DNA of 64,000 bases from Candidatus Kapaibacterium thiocyanatum (GTDB lineage: Bacteria; Bacteroidota; Ignavibacteria; Kapaibacteriales; Kapaibacteriaceae): NCBI GenBank assembly GCA_001899175.1, contig MKVH01000021.1:1-64000 (forward strand), read 5' to 3'. The notes beneath the pieces were generated by a model. The model saw only the letters and a list, made by a program, of their open reading frames with translations. It searched no databases and was not told the origin of the DNA. A program made the translations under genes and the position numbers. Of this stretch, positions 1-7,541 are shown piece after piece; position 1 is the stretch's first letter, and every line of letters begins with the position of its first letter.

Positions 1-245
1 CCCGTTGCACAGTTGCGCGCTTCAGGGACGACAAACTTACGGCACTTTCTCCTCTTCACCAAATGGTCATGTGAAAAACCATGCGTGACGTACTGAATCC
101 AGCCCTCCGGGAAGAGGATGCGGACAGCCTTCAAACCCGCATGAATACTGGGTTTTCGGGAACAGCTCTTCCATTCGAAAAAAATCTTTCCGATGACCGC
201 ATCGATGCGATGAACGATACCATCTACCGCCATTCAGGAACACCA

Positions 246-560
246 TCATATCGTTTTCATCGCCTTCCGGGCATCCGGAACACCAGGTGTTCCAGCGAAG
301 CGTCGAGCAGCGTTCGCTGCATTTCGCCGCATGGTTCCCCGTCCCACGAGCACCATCATCCCCGCACTCACGAATGCATACATGATGGATTGCGCACGTC
401 GTTCCAGCATGCACATGGCCACTATCGACAACAGGACATGCAACAGGTTCACCCATCTCCGATACCCGATCGATATCTGCGAAGGCATACGGGTACATGA
501 CGTCCGAACAGCATGGCGAGAAGCCCCGACTCCACCGAAGTCCGCAGGCATCAGAGACAT
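246..560 (-). CDS. Possible small membrane protein (weak call)
   Basis: This 104-codon frame is the best coding candidate in the first 626 bases. It has two hydrophobic stretches (about residues 37-53 and 58-75) separated by a charged ERRAQ turn, which would suit a two-helix inner-membrane protein. An AGGGG stretch lies a few bases before the ATG at 560, and third-position GC is high over the first half but falls in the second half. I recognise no family. It would be divergent from the glycogen synthase gene. The remaining upstream bases (1-245) show no convincing gene; other open frames there have poor codon bias. Confidence 0.3.
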   Translation of the reverse strand: MSLMPADFGGVGASRHAVRTSCTRMPSQISIGYRRWVNLLHVLLSIVAMCMLERRAQSIMYAFVSAGMMVLVGRGTMRRNAANAARRFAGTPGVPDARKAMKTI

Positions 561-577
561 ACTACCCCTTATTTCCC

Positions 578-585
578 TATTTTTG
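578..585 (+). promoter_or_regulatory. Candidate -7 box before glycogen synthase
   Basis: TATTTTTG matches the Bacteroidota -7 consensus TAnnTTTG exactly and lies 41 bases before the ATG at 627. No TTTG is found at the usual -33 distance, so only half of the promoter is supported. Confidence 0.5.
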
Positions 586-626
586 CACTTTGAGCGCAAC
601 CGTGTCGCACACTACGATCGAAAGTC

Positions 627-2102
627 ATGGCCAAACCGCTGAGCGTCTTGTTCGTGTCCAGTGAAGTCTATCCGTTCATCAAGACGACGGAATATGCGGA
701 CCTCTGCTACGCCCATTCACTGGGTGTACGTGAAGTGGGACACGACATCCGTGTGATGATGCCGAAGTATGGATTCATCTCCGAACGCAAGAACCGCATT
801 CATGAAATCAACCGCCTGCGTGACATCCCGATTCCCATCGGAGAAGAAGCCCACCCCGCGACGGTCAAATCCTCCTCGATCAACAACCCACGCGTAAAAG
901 TACAGGCCTACATCACGACGAACTCGAACTACCTCGACGTGAACAAGGGCATCATGCACGATATCGCATCGGGCAAGGAATTCCCGAACAACGACGAACG
1001 CTTCATCTTCTTCAATCGCACGGTACTGGAAACGTGCATGCTGCTCGGATGGTTCCCCGACGTGATCCATTGCATGGGCTGGCAGACGGCTCTGATCCCC
1101 GCCTATATCCGTACGATGTTCGCCCAGGAGTTCCGGAAGACGAAGATCGTGATGACGATCACCGACTTCAACGAACAAGGCGTCTTCCCCCTCAAGACGC
1201 TCGCGAAGACGGGACTTCCCGAAGAAGCGCTCGAAGCGGCCAAGTACAAGAACAAGACGAACTTCCTCCGCGCAGGCCTCGTCTATGCGGACCGCGTCAC
1301 GACGCTGTCGCCCGGCTACGCATCGGAACTGCTGGCTACGAAGGAATTCAAGGAGAACTGGCTTCCCCTTCTGCACAAGAAGCCGCTCACGGGTATTCCT
1401 CACGGCGTCGACCTGATGCAGTGGAATCCCAAGACGGACGTCAATCTGAAATCGAAGTTCGATTCGACCGACTTTTCCAACAAGGCGGCAGCACAGGAAT
1501 TCCTCCAGAAGGCTGCCGGTCTGGCCGTCAATCCCTCGGCGATGATCGCCGCCTTCGTCGGTCCGCTGACCGAAGCCATGGGCGCCGATATCGTCGCGGA
1601 CGCCATTCCTTCCCTGATCGCCGACGGTGTCCAGGTCGTCATCGCAACGGACATTCCTGCAGCGTTGTCCAAGAACTTCGAAGCGCTCGCCAAGAAGCAT
1701 CCTCAACAGGTATGCTATCGTCCGGCATTCGACGAGGAATTCCTCCACCACCTCATCGCCGGAGCTACGGTCATCATGAAGCCGTCGCGTACGGAAGCTT
1801 CGGGCCAGTTCCAGCGCGTGGCCCTCGTCTACGGCACGATTCCCGTCATCCGCACCACCGGAGGCATCACGGAAGGTCTCGTCGACATCGACGAAACCAA
1901 GGGTACGGGCAACGCCTTCCTCTTCAAGAAGGCCGATGCGGCGGATCTGGGCAAGGCAATGAAACGCGCCATCAAGGCCCACGGTCAACAAGAAACCTGG
2001 AATGCCATCGTCAGCAATGCCATGACGACACCCGTCGGCTGGGGTGCTTCGGCACTGCCCTACGACGAACTCTATCGCAACCTGATGAAGGAAACGAAAT
2101 AA
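627..2102 (+). CDS. glgA: Glycogen/starch synthase-like glycosyltransferase (GT5), divergent N-terminus
   Basis: The 491-residue protein has the length and two-domain plan of bacterial glycogen synthases, which transfer glucose from ADP-glucose to alpha-1,4-glucan in the cytoplasm. The N-terminal strand LFVSSEVYPFIK is typical, as are DVIHCMGWQTALIPAY and, near residue 235, the YADRVTTLSPGYASEL segment. The signature KTGGL loop that follows in classical GlgA is replaced by KTTEYADLC. From memory, Chlorobi GlgA proteins share this loss, so the gene may be functional with altered ADP-glucose contacts. It starts a three-gene run: the DUF4270 lipoprotein begins two bases after its stop. Glycogen synthase is my first choice; a related GT5 enzyme is possible. 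Confidence 0.85.
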   Translation: MAKPLSVLFVSSEVYPFIKTTEYADLCYAHSLGVREVGHDIRVMMPKYGFISERKNRIHEINRLRDIPIPIGEEAHPATVKSSSINNPRVKVQAYITTNSNYLDVNKGIMHDIASGKEFPNNDERFIFFNRTVLETCMLLGWFPDVIHCMGWQTALIPAYIRTMFAQEFRKTKIVMTITDFNEQGVFPLKTLAKTGLPEEALEAAKYKNKTNFLRAGLVYADRVTTLSPGYASELLATKEFKENWLPLLHKKPLTGIPHGVDLMQWNPKTDVNLKSKFDSTDFSNKAAAQEFLQKAAGLAVNPSAMIAAFVGPLTEAMGADIVADAIPSLIADGVQVVIATDIPAALSKNFEALAKKHPQQVCYRPAFDEEFLHHLIAGATVIMKPSRTEASGQFQRVALVYGTIPVIRTTGGITEGLVDIDETKGTGNAFLFKKADAADLGKAMKRAIKAHGQQETWNAIVSNAMTTPVGWGASALPYDELYRNLMKETK

Positions 2103-2104
2103 CC

Positions 2105-3322
2105 GTGGCGTTCCTCACCGCGCTCCGCCGTTCCGTTGGCATGTACGTCATCGGACTGACGGCCCTGTTCGTACTGGCTGCCTGCAACGACAAACCCACC
2201 GACCTCGGTACGGACATCATCCCGGGTACGGATTCACTGTATGCGCTGTCGTCCATCACGGTACCGCTCGTCGATTCCGTGGTCCTGACCCCGAAGCAGT
2301 CACCGATCTTCAACAACACGTACTTCCTCTTCGGAAAGACAGACGACTCCGAGGCACGCCTCTTCATCGAACTGGTCAACTATCCCTCGAATCTGCCACC
2401 GGCTACGGACTACGACGTCGTCGCCGCCGAGCTGATGATGCGTCCGCAATACTACATCTACGGCGATACCAACGATCGGACCCTGGCTGTGGAAGCCTAC
2501 GAACTGCAGAAGGAATGGGATCCGCAGGCGACATGGGACAGCATCTGGACGTCGAGCGGCGCCACGTCCTACTATTCCACGGGCACACCGCAGGTGTGTT
2601 CGTTCAGCAAGACGCTGGTGGATACCGCCGACAGCCTGGTCTACGTTCCCTTCGATCCCGTCGCGGCCAAGCGCTGGCTGACCAAGGGCGTCGATTCCAC
2701 CTTGAGGAAGGAGCTCCATGGCTTCGTCCTTCTACCCTCGTCCGGCTCCTCGATCCGTCAGTTCAGGAATCTGAACGGGCAGAACCAGATCATGGCCATG
2801 CGGTTCATCATCAGGCACAAGGACAGCACGGATAACGATACGACCTACATGGAATCCGTCGTGGCCTGTTTCACGAACACACCGGTACCCCAGCCGGGTG
2901 AACTGGTGCTGCAGGGCTCCCGCGTCTATCGTATATCCATGTACGTCGACCTCAACGCACTACCACGCAATGCCATCGTCCTCGGTGCCACCGCGCGCGT
3001 CAATGCCGATCCCGCGGCCAGCAAGGCGGGACGGGGCGGACTCGACGAACTGCTGAAATGCGAGTATGTCCCGCCATCCGGTACGGCGTTGTCCACGACG
3101 ACCAGACGGGACGACTCCTATGGCTATGCGTTCACCAACATGGGATTCATCTTCCAGTTGATCCTGCGTAATGCGGATCGCAAGGGTACCATCCTGATCT
3201 CCCCCGAAGGAAGCTCCGAATTCTGGCGCATGAACCGTATCCGTCTGCACGGTGCGAATGCCGATACCACCCTGCGGCCACGCGTCACCCTGATCTATAC
3301 GGTTCCGAAGGTATTGCAATGA
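2105..3322 (+). CDS. DUF4270-like lipoprotein
   Basis: A GTG at 2105, two bases after the glgA stop, gives a lipoprotein signal with two arginines, a hydrophobic core and the lipobox LAAC (Cys27). An alternative ATG at 2141 would leave only the core. The mature part opens with NDKPTDLGTDIIPGTDSL, which resembles DUF4270 proteins of Bacteroidota, and is otherwise beta-rich with no catalytic motif. It is probably anchored to the outer membrane or exposed at the surface. Its stop overlaps the next ATG (ATGA at 3319-3322), so it should be translated together with the outer-membrane protein. A glgA-DUF4270 neighbourhood is familiar from Bacteroidota, but the function is unknown. Confidence 0.75.
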   Translation: MAFLTALRRSVGMYVIGLTALFVLAACNDKPTDLGTDIIPGTDSLYALSSITVPLVDSVVLTPKQSPIFNNTYFLFGKTDDSEARLFIELVNYPSNLPPATDYDVVAAELMMRPQYYIYGDTNDRTLAVEAYELQKEWDPQATWDSIWTSSGATSYYSTGTPQVCSFSKTLVDTADSLVYVPFDPVAAKRWLTKGVDSTLRKELHGFVLLPSSGSSIRQFRNLNGQNQIMAMRFIIRHKDSTDNDTTYMESVVACFTNTPVPQPGELVLQGSRVYRISMYVDLNALPRNAIVLGATARVNADPAASKAGRGGLDELLKCEYVPPSGTALSTTTRRDDSYGYAFTNMGFIFQLILRNADRKGTILISPEGSSEFWRMNRIRLHGANADTTLRPRVTLIYTVPKVLQ

Positions 3323-4560
3323 TGCGCCGCATTCTCGTTCTCTCGATCGTTTCCATCGCGGTGTTGACGACGCAGAGCCATGCCCAGGGCGGCTCGAACT
3401 ATTCCATCTTCGGTCTCGGAGACCTTCGTCGTGGCGTAGGCGCATTGTACGACGCAATGGCCGGCACGTCCATCGCCATGCAGACCGACCACGGCATCAA
3501 CACGGTGAATCCGGCCCTGCTGGGAATGACACCCTATACCCGCCTGCAGACCGGCTACCACTTCAAGCAGAACCTGAACATACAGGGCGGCCGTAACAGT
3601 TATCAGAACAACGGCGAACTCGACGGCGTAATGAGCATGTTCTCCGTCGACACGTCCCTGGGCATCGGTATCAACTTCGGCCTCCTGCCCTATTCGTCCG
3701 TGAACTACAGCCTCTCCCGCCCCCTGTCGACGACGATCGAAGGACAGACGATAAGCGGCCACAGCCTGCAGATCGGCGACGGCGGTATCTCTGCCATCAT
3801 TCTGGGTGCTTCGACGAAGATCACCGATCGTCTCTACGTCGGTGCCAGCATGCAGGCCCTGTTCGGAACGATCACGCAGACGGATCAGGTCATCGTCGAT
3901 GCCGGCGGATACTATACATCCCAGTCCATCTCTTCCTACGACGTCCGCGGCCTGCTCTTCCGTGGCGGCATCTACTGGAACGTCGCCCAGAACATCTTCA
4001 TCGGCGCCATCATCGGCGGCGGAGGCAATGCCTCGGTAGAGCATACCGATCGTGCCGTCGGCGTCCGTCCCGGAGAGCTGTTCTTCGACAGTACGATGAC
4101 CTACAACAAGACATCGGCCCTGCCCTTCACGGCAGGACTCGGTGCGACGTGGAAGAACGGACGGACACAGATCGGTGCGGACCTTCAGTTCGAAGACTAT
4201 TCCGGCCTGAACGTCCAGCAGACCCCGAACGCCACCTACGGTACGGCCTTCCGCGCTACGGCTGCCGCGGCGCAGTCCGGTGCACACCACACCAACGCCA
4301 CCTTCGGCGAACGCGTCGGCTACAGTGCGGGTGTCGGTTATCAGCAGATGTACTACAAGGTACAGGGATCGACGCTCGCGGAATACTTCGTGAGCGGCGG
4401 CTTCAACTTCCCGCTTGGCGGTGCCGCGATGGTCGATGCCGCAGCGACGCTCGGCATCCGTACTCCGATGGGTGGGAGCGGCCAGCAGAACGTCTTCGGA
4501 CGGCTCTCCGTAGCCTTCAGCATCGGCGAGATATGGTTCAGACCGTTCGCGCGCGAGTGA
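3319..4560 (+). CDS. Outer-membrane beta-barrel protein, function unknown
   Basis: This 413-residue protein has a Sec signal peptide (MMRRILVLSIVSIAVLTTQSHAQ, cleaved after HAQ). It continues with YSIFGLGDLRRGVGALYDAMAGTSIAM, a start common in Bacteroidota outer-membrane barrels that resemble the FadL/PorV group. Alternating polar and aromatic strands run to the C-terminus, which ends in IWFRPFARE. It overlaps the DUF4270 gene by four bases and ends by overlapping the convergent rfaE2 gene by 23 bases. A role as a porin or as a partner for the lipoprotein is inference; no substrate can be read from the sequence. Confidence 0.7.
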   Translation: MMRRILVLSIVSIAVLTTQSHAQGGSNYSIFGLGDLRRGVGALYDAMAGTSIAMQTDHGINTVNPALLGMTPYTRLQTGYHFKQNLNIQGGRNSYQNNGELDGVMSMFSVDTSLGIGINFGLLPYSSVNYSLSRPLSTTIEGQTISGHSLQIGDGGISAIILGASTKITDRLYVGASMQALFGTITQTDQVIVDAGGYYTSQSISSYDVRGLLFRGGIYWNVAQNIFIGAIIGGGGNASVEHTDRAVGVRPGELFFDSTMTYNKTSALPFTAGLGATWKNGRTQIGADLQFEDYSGLNVQQTPNATYGTAFRATAAAAQSGAHHTNATFGERVGYSAGVGYQQMYYKVQGSTLAEYFVSGGFNFPLGGAAMVDAAATLGIRTPMGGSGQQNVFGRLSVAFSIGEIWFRPFARE

Positions 4561-5005
4561 TGATCGACGTCGTCGAACGTCCCTTCAGTAGCGGAATGAT
4601 CTCGACGCGTCCCCCATGCTCTTCCACGACGTCCGCGCCGATGACCGTATGGCGCGTATAGTCGCCCCCCTTCACGAGCACGTCCGGCAACAAGAGCGTG
4701 ATGACGTCCAGCGGCGTATCGTCCGTGAATTCCACGACATGATCGACGCAGCGCAATGCCGCCAGCACTCGGGCACGATCGTCGGCCGTATTGATGGGTC
4801 TCTCGGGTCCTTTCAGACGACGGACGGAATCGTCGCTGTTCAATCCCACGACGAGCACGTCGCCGAACTCCCGTGCGGCCTCGAGATACATGACGTGACC
4901 TGCATGCAGGATATCGAAACAGCCGTTCGTGAAGACGACACGGCGTCCCTGCCCGCGCAGGTCATCGCGCAGTGCGACGAGTTCTTCCTTGGTGGTGACG
5001 ATCAT
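4538..5005 (-). CDS. rfaE2: D-glycero-beta-D-manno-heptose 1-phosphate adenylyltransferase
   Basis: The 155-residue nucleotidyltransferase has the cytidylyltransferase-like motif FTNGCFDILHAGHVMYL with the HxGH nucleotide site, then VGLNSDDSVRRLKGPERPI and the C-terminal KGRSTTSII that is characteristic of RfaE/HldE adenylyltransferase domains. It transfers AMP from ATP to heptose 1-phosphate, making ADP-heptose for LPS core. In E. coli this domain is fused to the kinase as HldE; here it is a separate gene. Its ATG overlaps the stop of rfaE1 by four bases, so the two are translationally coupled. Confidence 0.92.
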   Translation of the reverse strand: MIVTTKEELVALRDDLRGQGRRVVFTNGCFDILHAGHVMYLEAAREFGDVLVVGLNSDDSVRRLKGPERPINTADDRARVLAALRCVDHVVEFTDDTPLDVITLLLPDVLVKGGDYTRHTVIGADVVEEHGGRVEIIPLLKGRSTTSIITRARTV

Positions 5006-6024
5006 CGATGTTCTCCTTGCAACGATGCCGGAACGTCGTCCTCGTCGGCGATAGCCTGAAGGAGCGTCGACGTCGTGATCGAGACGATGCCCGGTTCTTC
5101 GACGACGATTCCTGCGGCGACGTTGGCGAGGGCGGCGGCCTCACGTATGGAGGCACCTGCCGCCACCATGAAGGCCAGCGTGGCGATGGCCGTATCTCCG
5201 GCACCGGAAACATCGGCCACCTTCTTCGCGATCGTCGGTACGGAACTCACGTCGCCATTGCCTTCGAACAACATCATTCCGGCAGCACCGAGCGTGATGA
5301 GGACGTTCGTGCAGGCCAGGCGGTTCCGCAGTTCCTGTCCGGCACGCAGGATATCGGCATCGGAATGGAGTCCGTATCCAAGCGCTTCCTGCGCTTCCTT
5401 CCGATTGGGCTTGACGAGATAGGCACCCTTGTAGGCGAAGAAGTTCTGTCGTTTGGGATCGACGAAGACGGGAATGTTCCGTTCGTTGGCGAGGGCGATC
5501 ACCCGCGTGATGAGCTCGGTCGAAAGGAAGCCCTTGTTGTAGTCTTCGAGAATGATGCCCCGCAGCGCTTCGCGCGATCCGAGATGCTGCACGACACGTT
5601 CGATGACGCGGTCGGGGACGTCGGAACGCGTTTCGCGATCGAGGCGAACGATCTGCTGATTGTTACCGATCACGCGCGTCTTCACCGTCGTCGGGCGTCC
5701 TTCCGAGACCACGAACGACGAAGGGTCCAGGCCCGCATCTTCCGCGATCTGACACAGGAGGCGCCCGGACGTATCGTCGCCGATCACGCCGCAGAGTAAC
5801 GGCCTGGCACCGAGGGCGAGGAGATTGCCCGCGACGTTGGCCGCACCACCGAGATGAAACGTCTCGTTGTCGATGTCGACGACGGGCACGGGAGCTTCTG
5901 GCGACACCCTGCTCACCGAGCCCCAGAAATAACGGTCGAGCATCACGTCGCCGACGACGGCGATCTCCGCCCCACGGGCGGCTTCCAGCAAGGTACGCGT
6001 ACGCTGACGCGAGAGGTCGTACAT
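5002..6024 (-). CDS. rfaE1: D-glycero-beta-D-manno-heptose-7-phosphate kinase
   Basis: This is a 340-residue PfkB/ribokinase-family enzyme. The start VVGDVMLDRYFWGSVSRVSPE and FHLGGAANVAGNL are typical of the HldE kinase domain, and the PfkB signature near the C-terminus, DVSGAGDTAIATLAF, carries the catalytic Asp. It phosphorylates heptose 7-phosphate at C1 in the cytoplasm, the step before RfaE2, so this bacterium probably makes heptose-containing LPS. The gene follows ferritin by nine bases and precedes rfaE2 with a four-base overlap. Confidence 0.93.
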   Translation of the reverse strand: MYDLSRQRTRTLLEAARGAEIAVVGDVMLDRYFWGSVSRVSPEAPVPVVDIDNETFHLGGAANVAGNLLALGARPLLCGVIGDDTSGRLLCQIAEDAGLDPSSFVVSEGRPTTVKTRVIGNNQQIVRLDRETRSDVPDRVIERVVQHLGSREALRGIILEDYNKGFLSTELITRVIALANERNIPVFVDPKRQNFFAYKGAYLVKPNRKEAQEALGYGLHSDADILRAGQELRNRLACTNVLITLGAAGMMLFEGNGDVSSVPTIAKKVADVSGAGDTAIATLAFMVAAGASIREAAALANVAAGIVVEEPGIVSITTSTLLQAIADEDDVPASLQGEHR

Positions 6025-6033
6025 GGGTCGGAT

Positions 6034-6543
6034 TTATTCCTTTGTTGAAGAAGCCGTCGTGGCACGTCCGGCCAGTTGACGGTCGAACAGGTAGATGGAA
6101 GGACCGTCGGAGCCGATCAGCTTGAGGCGTTCGACGATTTCCATCACCTGGGATTCTTCTTCGACCTGTTCGTTGATGAACCACTGCAGAACGATCTGCA
6201 GGGGATAATCCTTCTCCTGAACGGCAAGTTCGTACAGTGCGTTGATACGCTCCGTGATCATGGTCTCGTGCTTGCGGACCTGCTCGAAGATCTCGAGAGG
6301 TGCCTTGAAATTCTTCTTCGGCGCGTCCATCGCCTGCAGCGTGACGGAAGCACCACGGCTGTGGAGAAAGTCGTAGAGCTTGATGGCATGCTGGGTCTCT
6401 TCCTGCCACTGCAGCTTCATCCAGTGGGCGAATCCAGGAAGGTTGTTCTCCGTGAACCAAGCGGCCATGGCCAGATACAGGTATGCCGACTTGAATTCGG
6501 CACAGATCTGGTCGTTGATGGCACCTACGAGTTTGGTTTTCAT
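6034..6543 (-). CDS. ftnA: Ferritin (non-haem iron storage)
   Basis: The protein is about 169 residues long and has the FtnA pattern: EFKSAYLYLAMAAWF with the first ferroxidase Glu, QEETQHAIKLYDFL with the Glu and His of helix B, and INEQVEEESQVMEIV on the later helix. Such proteins form a 24-subunit cytoplasmic shell that oxidises and stores iron. I chose the ATG at 6543 because GGAG lies eight bases upstream and family members begin here; a longer frame to 6567 exists. It leads the ferritin-rfaE1-rfaE2 run. No Fur-like box is evident. Confidence 0.92.
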   Translation of the reverse strand: MKTKLVGAINDQICAEFKSAYLYLAMAAWFTENNLPGFAHWMKLQWQEETQHAIKLYDFLHSRGASVTLQAMDAPKKNFKAPLEIFEQVRKHETMITERINALYELAVQEKDYPLQIVLQWFINEQVEEESQVMEIVERLKLIGSDGPSIYLFDRQLAGRATTASSTKE

Positions 6544-6664
6544 GGCTTGCTCCGGGGAAAATGGCACTACGTTGACGTTCGTCAGGGGACGATATTAGCA
6601 AAAGGCTGGGAATGCCCGTAGATTCGTCGTCCATACTTCACCATCGACATCATCGGATTCCGAC

Positions 6665-7048
6665 ATGGCCAGACACGTAGCGCTCACACGCCTCAGCATC
6701 TCGAACGCCGAATTCTATGCCTTCCACGGCGTCAGGAACGAAGAACAACAACTCGGTGGCCGCTACCAGGTCGATGTCGATCTGTTCTACAATGCCACGC
6801 AGGCGGTGGTGAGCGACAACCTGAACGATACGATCAATTACGAGGAAGTGCTCTTCATCGTGAACGAGCATATGAACGGTGAACCCTACGATCTCATCGA
6901 GACCATCGCCTATGACGTGGCGACGGCCATCCTCGACCGTTTCGGCACCATCCACCAGGCTACGGTCCGCGTACGTAAGATGAACGTGCCGATCCAGCAG
7001 ATCATCGACTACGTGGAAGCCGAGTACAGCGTCGTACGTGAAGGATGA
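6665..7048 (+). CDS. folB: Dihydroneopterin aldolase
   Basis: The 127-residue FolB-family protein has the conserved opening ISNAEFYAFHGVRNEEQQLGG, the substrate-region segment TINYEEV, and EPYDLIETIAYDVATAIL containing the LIE motif. It cleaves 7,8-dihydroneopterin to 6-hydroxymethyl-dihydropterin and glycolaldehyde in folate synthesis. The next gene, folK, acts on its product and starts ten bases after its stop, so the pair forms a pathway operon. Confidence 0.93.
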   Translation: MARHVALTRLSISNAEFYAFHGVRNEEQQLGGRYQVDVDLFYNATQAVVSDNLNDTINYEEVLFIVNEHMNGEPYDLIETIAYDVATAILDRFGTIHQATVRVRKMNVPIQQIIDYVEAEYSVVREG

Positions 7049-7058
7049 GGCCCCTGGC

Positions 7059-7514
7059 ATGATACGCATCCTCCTGGCTCTGGGCGCGAATCTGGAACCA
7101 CGGCGAGAGCGCATCGAAGAGGCCATGCGCCTTCTCGAACTGGAAGCACTGACGGATACCCGGCGTTCGTCGATGTATGCGACGGAGCCGGTGGGCTACA
7201 CCGACCAGCCCGACTTCCTGAATGCCGCCATCACCGGAACGACGTCGCTCGGCGCGGAAGAGTTGTTCAGCATCTGCAAGGACATCGAACGCCGGATCGG
7301 GCGGCAACATCGGGATCGGTGGAGGGAACGCGAAATCGATATCGACATCATCCTGTACGGAGTGCAGGTCATCGATACGCCCTTGCTCACGATTCCCCAT
7401 CCGAGGATGCATGAGCGCGCCTTCGTGCTCGATCCCGCTGCGGAAATCGCTCCCGACATGCTCCATCCCGTTCTCGGAACGACCATAGGCCAGCTTCGCT
7501 CCAGGCTCCGGTAG
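7059..7514 (+). CDS. folK: 6-hydroxymethyl-dihydropterin pyrophosphokinase
   Basis: About 151 residues long. The start IRILLALGANLEPRRERIEEA, the pterin-binding MYATEPVGYTDQPDFLNAA, and RWREREIDIDIILYG with the metal-binding DIDI are all diagnostic of HPPK. It transfers pyrophosphate from ATP to the FolB product. The ATG at 7059 has GAGG eight bases upstream and matches family starts; an in-frame ATG at 7038 would overlap folB. The product feeds FolP, encoded separately at 17975-18772. Confidence 0.93.
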   Translation: MIRILLALGANLEPRRERIEEAMRLLELEALTDTRRSSMYATEPVGYTDQPDFLNAAITGTTSLGAEELFSICKDIERRIGRQHRDRWREREIDIDIILYGVQVIDTPLLTIPHPRMHERAFVLDPAAEIAPDMLHPVLGTTIGQLRSRLR

Positions 7515-7541
7515 TACACCGGGGTAACGACCACCACTCCC

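Noticed and set aside
1034-2104. Upstream extension of the DUF4270 frame inside the glycogen synthase gene
   Set aside because: The extension is out of frame with glgA and arginine/serine-rich without structure. The signal peptide and lipobox place the real start at 2105 or 2141.
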